Part shown: positions 46,562 through 55,579 of the stretch, piece after piece | Layout of the letters: the number at the start of each line of letters is the position of its first letter | Position numbering within the stretch: position 1 is the first letter of the stretch | Source of the DNA: an uncultured Christensenella sp. | GTDB taxonomy: Bacteria > Bacillota > Clostridia > Christensenellales > Borkfalkiaceae | DNA: 64,000 nt | Direction of reading: 5' to 3' | Assembly (NCBI GenBank): GCA_910586065.1 | Contig: CAJUGI010000002.1 | Span: 59,868-123,867 of the forward strand | Translations under genes and position numbers: made by a program | The notes under the pieces: model-generated | The model's database searches: none | The model's input: the letters and a program-made list of their open reading frames with translations, nothing else | Told to the model about the DNA's origin: nothing

Positions 46562-47956
46562 ATGCGTATCGGGCTTTCGGAACATTTTACTTATAAAAAA
46601 TTATTGAAATTCGTTGCGCCGTCAATTATTATGATGACGTTTTTAAGCGTGTATTCCGTTGTCGACGGGCTGTTCGTTTCAAACTTTGTTGGTTCGGACG
46701 CGGTTGCGGCGATTAATTATATTTTCCCCGTTTTTATGGTGTTCGGCTCGATAGGTTTTATGTTGGGCGCGGGCGGCAGCGCGCTCGTTTCGAAAACCTT
46801 GGGCGAGGGCGATAAGGAAAAGGCGAACGAGTATTTTTCGATGCTCGTTTACGTAACGGCGGGCATAGGCGTTGTGATTGCCTTGGCGGGGCAGTTTGCA
46901 GTGCCCGAAATTGCAAAGCTTTTCGGAGCGGAGGGAGTAATTTACGACTATTGCGTGCTTTACGGAAGAGTGCTTTTGTCGGCGCAACCCTTTTTTATTT
47001 TGCAGAATATTTTTCAAAGCTTTTTCGTGACGGCGGAAAAGCCGAGACTGGGGCTTATTGTAACCGCGGTTGCGGGCGGCATAAACATTATTCTTGACGC
47101 GGTGTTTGTTGCGGGCTTTAAGTGGGGGCTTGCGGGCGCGGCGGCGGCAACCGTTGCGGGGCAGGTGTTCGGCGGGGTGTTTCCGCTTGTATACTTTTTG
47201 CGCAGAAACAATTCGCTTTTAAAACTCGGCAAGACGAGAATTCATTTTAAGGAGCTGTTGAAATCGTGCACAAACGGGTCGTCGGAATTTTTGTCTAACG
47301 TATCGTCGGCGGTGGTGATTATACTTTATAATTATCAGGTTTCAAAGCTTGTCGGCGACGACGGAGTGGCGGCTTACGGCGCAATCGGCTACGTGATGAT
47401 GATTTTCTTTTCTATTTTTATGGGGTACGCGGTTGGATGCGCGCCGCTCATTGCGTTTAATTTCGGTGCGAAGAACAACGAAGAGCTGAGAAATCTGTTT
47501 AAAAAGAGCTTGACTATAATGGCGTTTTCGGGACTGTTGATGACGGGGCTTTCGGAAGCTCTGGCAAGCCCGATAATTATGCTTTTCGGGTTTGACGGAG
47601 AGCTTTTCGAGATGACTTTAAGGGGATTCAGGATTTATTCGGTTGCGTTTATGATTACCGGATTTTCTGTGTTTGGGTCGTCGCTCTTTACCGCTTTGAA
47701 CAACGGGCTTGTTTCGGCTGTAATTTCTTTTTTACGCACGCTCGTTTTTCAGATTGCCGCGGTTATGGTTTGTCCTATTTTTATGGGACTGGACGGAGTT
47801 TGGTCGGCGACGTGCTTTGCCGAAGTTTTGGCGCTGGCGGTTACGGTGATTTGCATTTTTATTTGCAGAAAAAAATATTATTACTTCGGTAAACTGCCGC
47901 AAGCGGTTGCGGACGACGAATCGGTTATTAAAAGCGAGACGTTTGACAGGGGTTGA
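46562..47956 (+). CDS. MATE-family multidrug/cation efflux transporter (MepA type)
   Basis: A 464-residue membrane protein with twelve spans in two homologous halves (FVAPSIIMMTFLSVYSVVDGLFV near the start; LTIMAFSGLLMTGLSEALASPIIM beginning the second). The pattern VDGLFVSNFVGSDAVAAINYIFP is typical of MATE proteins of the MepA branch, which export drugs or small cations in exchange for Na+ or H+. It is preceded by a structured attenuator-like leader. A single gene unit; a promoter for the next gene lies inside its 3' end. Confidence 0.93.
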   Translation: MRIGLSEHFTYKKLLKFVAPSIIMMTFLSVYSVVDGLFVSNFVGSDAVAAINYIFPVFMVFGSIGFMLGAGGSALVSKTLGEGDKEKANEYFSMLVYVTAGIGVVIALAGQFAVPEIAKLFGAEGVIYDYCVLYGRVLLSAQPFFILQNIFQSFFVTAEKPRLGLIVTAVAGGINIILDAVFVAGFKWGLAGAAAATVAGQVFGGVFPLVYFLRRNNSLLKLGKTRIHFKELLKSCTNGSSEFLSNVSSAVVIILYNYQVSKLVGDDGVAAYGAIGYVMMIFFSIFMGYAVGCAPLIAFNFGAKNNEELRNLFKKSLTIMAFSGLLMTGLSEALASPIIMLFGFDGELFEMTLRGFRIYSVAFMITGFSVFGSSLFTALNNGLVSAVISFLRTLVFQIAAVMVCPIFMGLDGVWSATCFAEVLALAVTVICIFICRKKYYYFGKLPQAVADDESVIKSETFDRG

Positions 47957-47971
47957 AAGGGTTGATATAAT
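47943..47971 (+). promoter_or_regulatory. Promoter inside the 3' end of the MATE gene
   Basis: TTGACA (47943-47948), 17 bases, TATAAT (47966-47971). It drives the two genes that follow. Confidence 0.8.
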
Positions 47972-48011
47972 AGTTTTGAAATAAAAAACTTATGATGAAC
48001 GCGGAGTTCGT

Positions 48012-48605
48012 GTGGAAACGGATTACAGAAATTACGACAGACTGTTCGTAACGGTAAAACTGAATAAGCTTGACGAACTGGAGGAGTGTTACCGTGCGCT
48101 CGGCTGGGAATGCGTTGACAGCAGAGACGATTCGGTTTACCGAGGCAGGGTACACCTTGTTTACAGGCGTCCGCACAGGATAGAAAACAAAGACAAGTTG
48201 CAGCTTTTGCAGGTTTATTTGGAGTCGGCGCTGAACGACGAGGGAAGGCTTGAATCGCGCGCTATGCCGTTGACTGCCGCTACCGGAATAATAACGGGTT
48301 TTGTAACCCTTGCGCTGGTTGCCTTGGGGTTGTGCCTTATGTATCTTTTGGACAACCCCGTAATTTATACTGCCGGAATAATTTTTTTGACATGTTCGGC
48401 GAATATGTTTTTGCTTGCGGTTACGGTTACCTTAAAAGTTTTTTTCGGCGAGAATAAGAGACGGAAAACGAAACTTTTGCATGCCAGGGCGGAGATTGAG
48501 GCTGTTTTAAAAGAGGCTGCTACCATAGGTGATATATGCGTTTTGAGAGAGTGCGGCGGCAGTTTCGCGGACGCGGCGGTTTCGGAGGACGGCGATGATA
48601 GATAA
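48012..48605 (+). CDS. Membrane protein of unknown function before cardiolipin synthase
   Basis: A 197-residue protein with an N-terminal cytoplasmic domain (METDYRNYDRLFVTVKLNKL) and two spans near residues 95-150 (AATGIITGFVTLALVALGLCLMYLL and VIYTAGIIFLTCSANMFLLAVTV), then a charged cytoplasmic tail. I place the start at GTG 48012; a short ORF of 19 codons starting at an ATG about 47993 in another frame overlaps it. It overlaps the cardiolipin synthase start by 11 bases. It may assist membrane lipid enzymes, but this is only from position. Confidence 0.7.
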   Translation: METDYRNYDRLFVTVKLNKLDELEECYRALGWECVDSRDDSVYRGRVHLVYRRPHRIENKDKLQLLQVYLESALNDEGRLESRAMPLTAATGIITGFVTLALVALGLCLMYLLDNPVIYTAGIIFLTCSANMFLLAVTVTLKVFFGENKRRKTKLLHARAEIEAVLKEAATIGDICVLRECGGSFADAAVSEDGDDR

Positions 48606-50184
48606 AAAAATTTCCGCGCGCCGCAGAGAAACAAAAGCGCATTCGCCTAAAGGCGGCAAGGTTGTAAAAATACGTACCGAAGGCAGAAATCTGGGCGTTT
48701 GGAGAACCTTTGCAATAGGGATTTTTATTTTATTGCAGACGGCGCTTATATTGCTCTTTTACCTCGGTGTGATAAGTTATTTCCGCATTTATCAGCTTGT
48801 TGCGTTTATATTCAGTTTTATATGTTGCATTCACGTGCTTTCGACTTCGAAGCCCGGGCACACGAAAACCGTTTGGGTATTGTTTTTGTTGCTGTTTAAC
48901 AGCTTTGGGTACATAGCTTATTTAATGTCAAGCGAACGTATTTTTTTCGGCTGGGCAAAGAGACGGTATAATAAAATTTTTAAAAGAACGGAGGGGTTAA
49001 CCTGCGGATATGTTGAATTAACGCACGTTTGCAGTCAGGTAAGGCGCGACGCGGAGTATCTTTGGAATGCGGGAAGATTTCCTGCATATTGCGGTTCGGC
49101 GCTAAAATATTTTGCTTCGGGCGCGTCGATGTTCGACGACGTTCTGGATGAGCTCGAAAAAGCGGAAAAATTTATTTTTATTGAATTTTTTATAATTGCG
49201 GACGGCGTACTTTTGAACAGGTTTTTCGACGTTTTATCGAAAAAGGTTAAGGAAGGCGTGGACGTGCGGATTATCTGCGACGGTATGGGCAGTCACGGAA
49301 CGCTTTCTTTTAAAATGCAGAAAAAGCTGAGAAAAGCCGGCGTGAAGCTTTTCAGATTTAACCGCATAGTGCCCAGATTTACGTTTGCGCTGAACGTGCG
49401 CGACCACAGAAAAATAATAGTAATCGACGGAAAAACGGCATATACCGGCGGGTGTAACCTTGCGGACGAGTATATTAACGAAAAGCGTATGCACGGTTAT
49501 TGGAAGGATTCGGGCATAAAGGCGAGCGGCGGCGCGGCAAGCGGATTTACGCTTATGTTTTTAAGGCAGTGGGAGTTCGTTTCCAAAAAGTCGGAAGATT
49601 ATAACAAGTACGTTACGTCGTTTGAAAACGTGCGCGAGGGCGCTGTGGCAGTGCCATATGCGGACGGAAAGGATTATGAAAGTTTTGTCTGCAAGGGCGT
49701 TTATTCGAACATAATGGCGGGGGCGCGCGAAAAGCTGTATATTATGACCCCCTACTTTATACCGGACGAGGATACCGCTGCCTTGCTTGCCCAAAAGGCG
49801 CTTTCGGGCGTGGACGTGCGGATAGTTTTGCCGGAAGTGCCCGATAAAGCTTACGTTTACCGCGTGAGTGTGGACAGCGCGGAAAGACTGCTTCAAAGCG
49901 GAGTGCGCGTGTTTAAAATGCGGCATACGTTTGTGCATTCCAAAGTGGTTTTTTCGGAAAACTGTGTTTCCGTGAGTTCGGTGAATATCGATTTAAGAAG
50001 CTATTACAATCAGTTTGAAAACGGAATTTATACTAACGATAACGGAGTTTTATGCGACGTTTTGCGCGACTTTGAAAACGTGTTTAAAGTTTGTTCTGAG
50101 ATAACCGAGGAGAACTCGACGCGCAACAAACTGTTCCCGCGGATGGTTGCGGGTATTTTAAGGGTGTTTTCGCCGCTGATGTGA
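48595..50184 (+). CDS. cls: Cardiolipin synthase (phospholipase D family)
   Basis: A 529-residue membrane enzyme that condenses two phosphatidylglycerols. Two N-terminal spans (~40-100) are followed by two PLD domains. The first HKD is VRDHRKIIVIDGKTAYTGGCNL (~275); the second is HSKVVFSENCVSVSSVNID (~460), where the HxKxxxxD aspartate is replaced by Glu. Length and order fit Cls. A 30-residue basic N-terminal extension (KKISARRRETKAHSPKGGK) is present. Its ATG overlaps the upstream membrane gene. Confidence 0.92.
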   Translation: MIDKKISARRRETKAHSPKGGKVVKIRTEGRNLGVWRTFAIGIFILLQTALILLFYLGVISYFRIYQLVAFIFSFICCIHVLSTSKPGHTKTVWVLFLLLFNSFGYIAYLMSSERIFFGWAKRRYNKIFKRTEGLTCGYVELTHVCSQVRRDAEYLWNAGRFPAYCGSALKYFASGASMFDDVLDELEKAEKFIFIEFFIIADGVLLNRFFDVLSKKVKEGVDVRIICDGMGSHGTLSFKMQKKLRKAGVKLFRFNRIVPRFTFALNVRDHRKIIVIDGKTAYTGGCNLADEYINEKRMHGYWKDSGIKASGGAASGFTLMFLRQWEFVSKKSEDYNKYVTSFENVREGAVAVPYADGKDYESFVCKGVYSNIMAGAREKLYIMTPYFIPDEDTAALLAQKALSGVDVRIVLPEVPDKAYVYRVSVDSAERLLQSGVRVFKMRHTFVHSKVVFSENCVSVSSVNIDLRSYYNQFENGIYTNDNGVLCDVLRDFENVFKVCSEITEENSTRNKLFPRMVAGILRVFSPLM

Positions 50185-50249
50185 TTGCCCCGCATATATA
50201 CGGCGCTTTTGCGCGTTTAGAAGTTTGCAGGTAATGAAAATATCATAAA

Positions 50250-50283
50250 AAGCCCCCGCGGACATGTTCCGCGGGGGCTTGAA
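50250..50283. terminator. Bidirectional terminator
   Basis: AAGCCCCCGCGGA (50250-50262) pairs with TCCGCGGGGGCTT (50268-50280). It separates cls from the convergent ABC transporter genes. Confidence 0.85.
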
Positions 50284-50290
50284 TTTTTAA

Positions 50291-51223
50291 TTAAAGCACC
50301 TTGCTTAAAAAATCTTTTAACCTGTCGTTTTGCGGGTTGCCGAAAATCTGTTCGGGCGTGCCTTCTTCGGCAATTTTGCCGTCTGCCATAAACATTACGC
50401 GGGTTGCAACTTCGCGGGCGAAGCCCATTTCGTGGGTTACTATAACCATTGTCATACCTTCGTTTGCAAGTTCTTTAATGAGGGAGAGAACTTCGCCGAC
50501 CATTTCGGGGTCTAGCGCGGAAGTCGGCTCGTCGAAGAGCATTACCTCGGGGTTCATTGCGAGCGCTCTGACGATTGCAATTCGCTGGCGCTGTCCGCCC
50601 GAAAGAGTGGAGGGGTAAACGTTGGCTTTGTCGGCAAGCCCTATTCTTTCCAAAAGGCGAATTGCGTTTGCCTTGGCTTCGGACCTGATTTCTTTTGCCG
50701 ATTTTTCGATTTTGATAAGTTTCTGCTTTTTATCCTTCTTTCTGAAAAGATTTTTGAGCTTTATAAATAAATTTTTGCGCCTGATTTTGTGCAGGTCCTG
50801 CAGTCCTACGTGTACGGGCGCAAGAGTTATGTTTTTCAAAACGTTCATATTGTTGAACAGGTTGAAACTCTGGAACACCATTCCCATTTTGCGCCGCTGA
50901 ATATTTATGTCCACTTTAAGGTTGCAAAGATTGTTGCCTTTGAAAAATACGTGTCCGTCGGTGGGGTCTTCCAAAACGTTCAAACACCGTAAAAAGGTGC
51001 TTTTGCCGCTTCCGGACGGACCTATTATAGCAATTTTTTCGCCAGTGGATATCTTGGCGGAAACGTCCTCGAATACAGTTAACGCTCCGTATTTTTTTGT
51101 GAGGTGCTGGACCTCGATAAGCGCGTCCGGGTCGAAGGGTTCGGCGGGCGTTTTTTCGGTTTTTAAAAATTTTTCGTTTTTGTTGCGGTTGTGCTTTGCC
51201 GTCTTCTCATTAGCGTTTTTCAC
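50291..51223 (-). CDS. Amino-acid ABC transporter, ATP-binding protein (GlnQ type)
   Basis: A 310-residue ATPase. Walker A GPSGSGKSTFLRCLNVLE (~73), Q-loop MVFQSFNLFNNMNVL, signature TLSGGQRQRIAIVRAL (~210), Walker B VMLFDEPTSALDPE and switch His VTHEMGFAREVA are complete. It is longer than the usual ~245 residues because of a basic N-terminal extension of ~35 residues and a Lys-rich insert of ~40 residues (KIRRKNLFIKLKNLFRKKDK) before the signature. It overlaps the permease gene by 14 bases. Confidence 0.94.
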   Translation of the reverse strand: MKNANEKTAKHNRNKNEKFLKTEKTPAEPFDPDALIEVQHLTKKYGALTVFEDVSAKISTGEKIAIIGPSGSGKSTFLRCLNVLEDPTDGHVFFKGNNLCNLKVDINIQRRKMGMVFQSFNLFNNMNVLKNITLAPVHVGLQDLHKIRRKNLFIKLKNLFRKKDKKQKLIKIEKSAKEIRSEAKANAIRLLERIGLADKANVYPSTLSGGQRQRIAIVRALAMNPEVMLFDEPTSALDPEMVGEVLSLIKELANEGMTMVIVTHEMGFAREVATRVMFMADGKIAEEGTPEQIFGNPQNDRLKDFLSKVL

Positions 51224-51899
51224 TCTTTTTCAACCTCCTTTCAATCAGACGGATAACAACCGTCATAATAAGGATAATTATGAAGTAGCAAAGAGCAAGC
51301 ATAAGATACGGGACCATATATTCGTATTTTGCGCTGGCGATTAATCTGAAAGCGCGGGTAAGGTCCATAGTGGCGACGTAGCCCGCAACCGAGGTGTCTT
51401 TCGTAAGCGCGATAAGTTCGTTGCCGAGAGTGGGAATAACGTTTTTTATTGCTTGCGGAAAAACAATCTTAATCATTGCGGTTATATATGACATTCCGAG
51501 CGTTCTGCCGGCTTCAAGCTGTCCGGCGTCGACCGATTCAATGCCGCCGCGCATAATTTCGGCGACATACGCTCCGCTGTTTAAGCCGAAAACGATAATT
51601 GCTTCTAAGAGTCCGTCTATGTTTATGTTTTGAAACAGTATGTAATGGAATATTAAAAGCTGAACGATGATGGGTGTTCCGCGGAAAACCGCGGTGTAGA
51701 CTGTGCCGGCAATTGAAAAGCCTTTTGCAATTTTGTTGCGCTTGCCGGCTACCTGAACGCACGCGATTACGGTTCCTATAAAAATGCCGATAAGCAGTCC
51801 GCAGACTGCTATCACCAGTGTATTTCTTAACCCGAGGAGGACGTCTTTATATCCTCCCTGCGTTATGAGTTGTTCGTAGAATACATCCCACTTGCTCAT
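51210..51899 (-). CDS. Amino-acid ABC transporter, permease (GlnP/HisM type)
   Basis: A 229-residue inner-membrane permease with five spans. The family loop EAGRTLGMSYITAMIKIVFPQ (~130) that contacts the ATPase is clear, as is RGTPIIVQLLIFHYI near residue 75. It has the polar amino-acid uptake type. It is between the binding protein and ATPase genes, all on the minus strand in the order binding protein, permease, ATPase. Confidence 0.94.
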   Translation of the reverse strand: MSKWDVFYEQLITQGGYKDVLLGLRNTLVIAVCGLLIGIFIGTVIACVQVAGKRNKIAKGFSIAGTVYTAVFRGTPIIVQLLIFHYILFQNINIDGLLEAIIVFGLNSGAYVAEIMRGGIESVDAGQLEAGRTLGMSYITAMIKIVFPQAIKNVIPTLGNELIALTKDTSVAGYVATMDLTRAFRLIASAKYEYMVPYLMLALCYFIIILIMTVVIRLIERRLKKSEKR

Positions 51900-51905
51900 A
51901 AAAAA

Positions 51906-52865
51906 TTAACCTTCAACGCGTATGTGCGAGTTTATTTCGTTAACGGCGGAAGTGAGGGGGTCCTTGTCGCCAACTACGAATTTGAGTTTGCCGTTGGAAA
52001 GATTTTGTGCGGCAAGACCTATGGAATCGTAGTCTTTTGCGTTTACGTTTGCAAAGCCCGCAAATTCAAAATCGGTGCTGCCCTTGATGTAGAAATAACC
52101 GGTCTGACCGGAAGCCGCGCCTGCGTCGACGTTGCCCATAGATTCTATAACCGCGCGGACCTGCGCTTCGGTGGTGCAGTTATCGAAAGCAGTTTCGTCT
52201 TCGGCAACGGCAATGCTTTGAGTGGTAAGGAAATATCCTTTGGAGAAAGTTACGAGTTGTTCGCGGCCGTGGTTAATGGTGAGCCCTGCCATACCTATAT
52301 GCGAAGCTCCGCTTTCAACGTCGGTTATTACTACGTCGAATTCCATATCCTTGATAACGAGCGTTTTGTTTAATGTGTCGGCAAGAATTTTTGCAATCCA
52401 CATATCTATTCCCGCATACTTACTGCCGTTTTTATATTCGAAAGGCTCGAATTCGGCGTTTGTTGCAACGATAAGGCAATCGTTTGCAGTTTTTCCCGCG
52501 GGGACGGAGGAGGGAACCTCGCCTATGTCGCTTGCCGTGTCGTTAGTTACTGCGTCGTAAATGGTTTTAAACGTTACGGTTTCGCTTGTGCCGTCGCCGT
52601 CAAAGTCGTACTGTATGCCTTCTGCCGAAAAAGCCGAAGTGTTTTCCGGGTCGTATGCGCCGTTGCCGCAAAGTTTGCCGATAAGACCGTTAACCTCGGT
52701 CAGTATAGTCGTGTCGGACTTGTTTACGCAATAGCCGTATTGTTCGCCCGTAAGCGTTACGTTTAATACTTTAAGCTTTTTTGCGGTGAAGCCGCAGGCG
52801 GAAAGGGAAAGCGCGGTTGCAGCGATTGTGAGTGCGGAAACTGCCGCAATTAAGAATTTTTTCAT
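51906..52865 (-). CDS. Amino-acid ABC transporter substrate-binding lipoprotein
   Basis: A 319-residue lipid-anchored solute-binding protein (family 3). Lipobox LSLSAC at residues ~19-24. The binding fold starts only at about residue 130: LIVATNAEFEPFEYKNGSKY, AGIDMWIAKILADTLNKTL and IGMAGLTINHGREQLVTFSKG, with a normal C-terminus. Residues ~28-65 (LKVLNVTLTGEQYGYCVNKS, then TTILTEVNGLI) look like the closing segment of a second SBP_3 domain, so the protein seems to carry an extra C-terminal-type fragment at its N-terminus. The ligand cannot be told from sequence. Confidence 0.88.
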   Translation of the reverse strand: MKKFLIAAVSALTIAATALSLSACGFTAKKLKVLNVTLTGEQYGYCVNKSDTTILTEVNGLIGKLCGNGAYDPENTSAFSAEGIQYDFDGDGTSETVTFKTIYDAVTNDTASDIGEVPSSVPAGKTANDCLIVATNAEFEPFEYKNGSKYAGIDMWIAKILADTLNKTLVIKDMEFDVVITDVESGASHIGMAGLTINHGREQLVTFSKGYFLTTQSIAVAEDETAFDNCTTEAQVRAVIESMGNVDAGAASGQTGYFYIKGSTDFEFAGFANVNAKDYDSIGLAAQNLSNGKLKFVVGDKDPLTSAVNEINSHIRVEG

Positions 52866-53243
52866 ATTTTTTGACCTCTTTTATGGTGATGCTATTAATA
52901 TAGCACTATGAATAATTAAACACAAATGCTTTTGCTATGTAATTTATTAATATTCAAAATTATGCATAAATTTACATTCTTTTGTAAATTTGTAACGTTT
53001 TGGGCGGCGTGTTTGCCCTGTGGGTAACTACTTTAGGTTAACGTGCCGCGGGGTGGGCGGAAAATTCCGGAAATACGGGTGCGCGGGCGGAGTGCGATTG
53101 TGAAAAGGGGTTTACTGAAATTTCACTTAAATTAAATTCGCAAATTTAGATTAGTACTTGCAAAATTCTGCAAAAAATGCTAAAATTTGGTATGTATAAT
53201 AAAGAAAGCGGTTATTGTCAATTATTTTAAAAGGTAACGTTTT
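52866..53243. other. Divergent noncoding region between ABC and V-ATPase operons
   Basis: An AT-rich start (promoter of the minus-strand binding-protein gene, with TATTAATA near 52900), a GC-rich middle around 53000-53100 without ORF, and the V-ATPase promoter on the right: TTGCAA (53158-53163), 17 bases, TAAAAT (53181-53186), with another TATAAT at 53195-53200. No RNA gene is recognised. Confidence 0.6.
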
Positions 53244-53561
53244 ATGGAAGTTGTTTTAAAAAGTATAAAAGAAGCCGAAAAGAGGGCTGCGGAAATTAAA
53301 ACTGCGGCGCAGAACGAGTGTGCGGAGATTTCTGCGGCGGCGGAAAAGAGGGCTGCGGAAATTTTAAAGGCTTCGGAAGAGCGGTTGAAACTTTTTAAGG
53401 AACAAAGTCTTTTAAAAGCTGTAAAAAACGCGCAAAACGATTACGATAATAAAATTAAAGAAGCTGAGGCGGACGCGAAGGCTTACGCCGACGGCGTGAT
53501 TAAAAACACCGGAAAAGAGGTGAACGATATCGTCGGGAGGATTTCGAGTGGCAACGGCTAA
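53244..53561 (+). CDS. ntpF: V-type ATPase peripheral stalk subunit (NtpF / subunit G-H)
   Basis: A 105-residue, nearly uninterrupted Ala/Glu/Lys-rich coiled coil (IKEAEKRAAEIKTAAQNECA) that pairs with NtpE to form a peripheral stalk. Its identity follows from the heptad pattern, small size, and first position in an operon whose order matches E. hirae ntpFIKECGABD. It overlaps ntpI by 14 bases. AAAAGG lies before the ATG. Confidence 0.85.
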   Translation: MEVVLKSIKEAEKRAAEIKTAAQNECAEISAAAEKRAAEILKASEERLKLFKEQSLLKAVKNAQNDYDNKIKEAEADAKAYADGVIKNTGKEVNDIVGRISSGNG

Positions 53562-55557
53562 TATGAAAAAGCTCAACCTCGCGGCGATGGCTTATGACAG
53601 GGACGAAATTTTAAACGCCCTGCAAAGAACGGGAGCCACCGAGGTTAAGCTGCAAAAAGAGGACGAATTTTCCGTTCCGTTGGTTGTGAACTGTGAGGAT
53701 TTGCGCGTTTATCTTTTAAGAGCGGAAGCCGCGTTGGAGCAGCTCGGCACGGACGTGAGCGGTTACGAGGCGGACAGGAAAATTAAGGGCGGAGCGCTTA
53801 AAGACGGCTTTGAAATTTCTTATACTGAGTTCAACTCGGCGCTCGGACTGAAGGAAACGGCGGACGGGGTTATCGAAAAAGTAGAAACCTTGCACGCCGA
53901 AAAGAGCAAGAAGTCAAGCGCGCTTTCGAAACTGAAAAAGACGCTTGCCTCGGCGGAAATTTTAAAAGACGTGGAAATTCCGCTTGACGAAATTTGCGAT
54001 ACGGTTAACGCGCGGGCAAGACTGGGCACGGCGCCTTTGGCGCTTGCCGGCGAGCTTGAAAAAAGGCTATCCGAAAAAGAGCTTTGGGATTTTAAGGAAA
54101 TGGCGCGCGATGAAGAGAACGTGCTGTTTGGAATAGTTTTCCATAGAACCGCAGCCGACGAAGGGCTTTTGCAGGAGTTCGGATTTGTGCGGTCGCCGTT
54201 TGCTGGAGATACGCGGACGGGCATAAAAATTTATGAAGATTTGCTTGCGGAACAGGGTGCGCTTACTTCGGCTTTGAATGAAGCGGACGAAGCGCTTTAT
54301 GCTTTAAAACCCGAAATACGAGATTTGAAAATTTATTGCGACAGACTGGCTTTCGAGCTTGAAAAAGCAGAGCTTGCCGAAAAGATGAGGGCGACAGAAG
54401 TTACTTTCCTTTTGGAGGCCTACGTGCCGGAAGAGGCGGTTGAAATAGTTAAAGACGCGATTGAAAGCGCGTCGGGTGCGGTATATTACGAGTTTAACGA
54501 GCCTGCCGACGACGAAATGCCGCCTACGCTTTATAAAAATAATAAAATCGTTTCGAACTTTGAAACGATTACGAATATGTATTCGCCCGTAAACTCTCGC
54601 GAGTTTGACCCCAACGGGGTGCTGTCGTTCTTTTACAGCCTGTTTTTAGGTTTTATAATGGGTGATATCGGCTACGGCGTTTTAATGGTTTTGGGCGGCG
54701 GGCTGATTTATTTCCTGAAACGCAAGGACGACGGCGGGCTTAAGCGAATGGCGGCGGTATTCGGAATAGGCGGTTTCTTTGCCATATTTTGGGGCGTATT
54801 GTTCGGCTCGATGTTCGGATTGGAAGTTATTGCGCCGCTTATGCCCGACGCGAAGGACGACACCTGGAGCGTTATGGGAATAAGTATTCCCGCGGTTTTA
54901 ATAATTGCCATGGAGCTTGGCATAGTCCACCTTATGGCGGGTTATGTGTGTAAGGCAATTCAACATATGCGCAGGGGACATTTTTGGGACGGCATCTTTG
55001 AAGGGCTTGTCTGGGCTGTGTTTTCGATAGGCGTCGGCGTAGCCGTTGCGGGTTTTGTTGAGCAGGCGAAAATGCCGTTACTCACGTATATAGGCGGGGG
55101 AATGGCAGGAGCAAGCTTGCTTGCGGCGATGCTTACGGCGGGCAGAAAGGAAAAGTTTTTCGGTAAAATTACCAAAGGGTTCGGCGCGGCTTACGGCATT
55201 ATTAACTACGTTTCGGACGTACTCAGCTATGCAAGACTTTACGGGCTTATGCTTTCGGGCGCGGTAATAGCGGAAATTATCGCCGAATACACGGTTATCG
55301 GTAACGCCACTACGGTTGGATTTTTGGTGAGCGGTAATCCGTTGCTCATTATTCTCGGCATATTTATTTTTGTGGTCGGGCACGTATTCAACCTTGCCAT
55401 AGGGCTTTTGGGCGCTTATATTCACGATGCAAGACTGCAATACGTTGAGTTCTTCGGCAGATTTTACGAGGGCGAGGGAGAGCTTTTTGCCCCGCTCGGT
55501 TCAAATCATAAATATATAAAATTGCAAAGTTCCGCAGATATCAAGCGGATTAAATAA
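53548..55557 (+). CDS. ntpI: V-type ATPase subunit I (stator, a-subunit)
   Basis: A 669-residue subunit that holds the ring and the half-channels. The N-terminal cytoplasmic arm has long coiled coils (~1-340) and the C-terminal half has about seven or eight spans (LGFIMGDIGYGVLMVLGGGL, LGIVHLMAGYVC, DVLSYARLYGLMLSGAVIA with the essential Arg, and HVFNLAIGLLGAYIHDARLQ). GTG 53548 behind GGGAGG is chosen since it restores the family MA..xMKK start. Order and overlaps indicate one operon. Confidence 0.94.
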   Translation: MATANMKKLNLAAMAYDRDEILNALQRTGATEVKLQKEDEFSVPLVVNCEDLRVYLLRAEAALEQLGTDVSGYEADRKIKGGALKDGFEISYTEFNSALGLKETADGVIEKVETLHAEKSKKSSALSKLKKTLASAEILKDVEIPLDEICDTVNARARLGTAPLALAGELEKRLSEKELWDFKEMARDEENVLFGIVFHRTAADEGLLQEFGFVRSPFAGDTRTGIKIYEDLLAEQGALTSALNEADEALYALKPEIRDLKIYCDRLAFELEKAELAEKMRATEVTFLLEAYVPEEAVEIVKDAIESASGAVYYEFNEPADDEMPPTLYKNNKIVSNFETITNMYSPVNSREFDPNGVLSFFYSLFLGFIMGDIGYGVLMVLGGGLIYFLKRKDDGGLKRMAAVFGIGGFFAIFWGVLFGSMFGLEVIAPLMPDAKDDTWSVMGISIPAVLIIAMELGIVHLMAGYVCKAIQHMRRGHFWDGIFEGLVWAVFSIGVGVAVAGFVEQAKMPLLTYIGGGMAGASLLAAMLTAGRKEKFFGKITKGFGAAYGIINYVSDVLSYARLYGLMLSGAVIAEIIAEYTVIGNATTVGFLVSGNPLLIILGIFIFVVGHVFNLAIGLLGAYIHDARLQYVEFFGRFYEGEGELFAPLGSNHKYIKLQSSADIKRIK

Positions 55558-55579
55558 TTAACAATCTTTGGAGGTTTTT

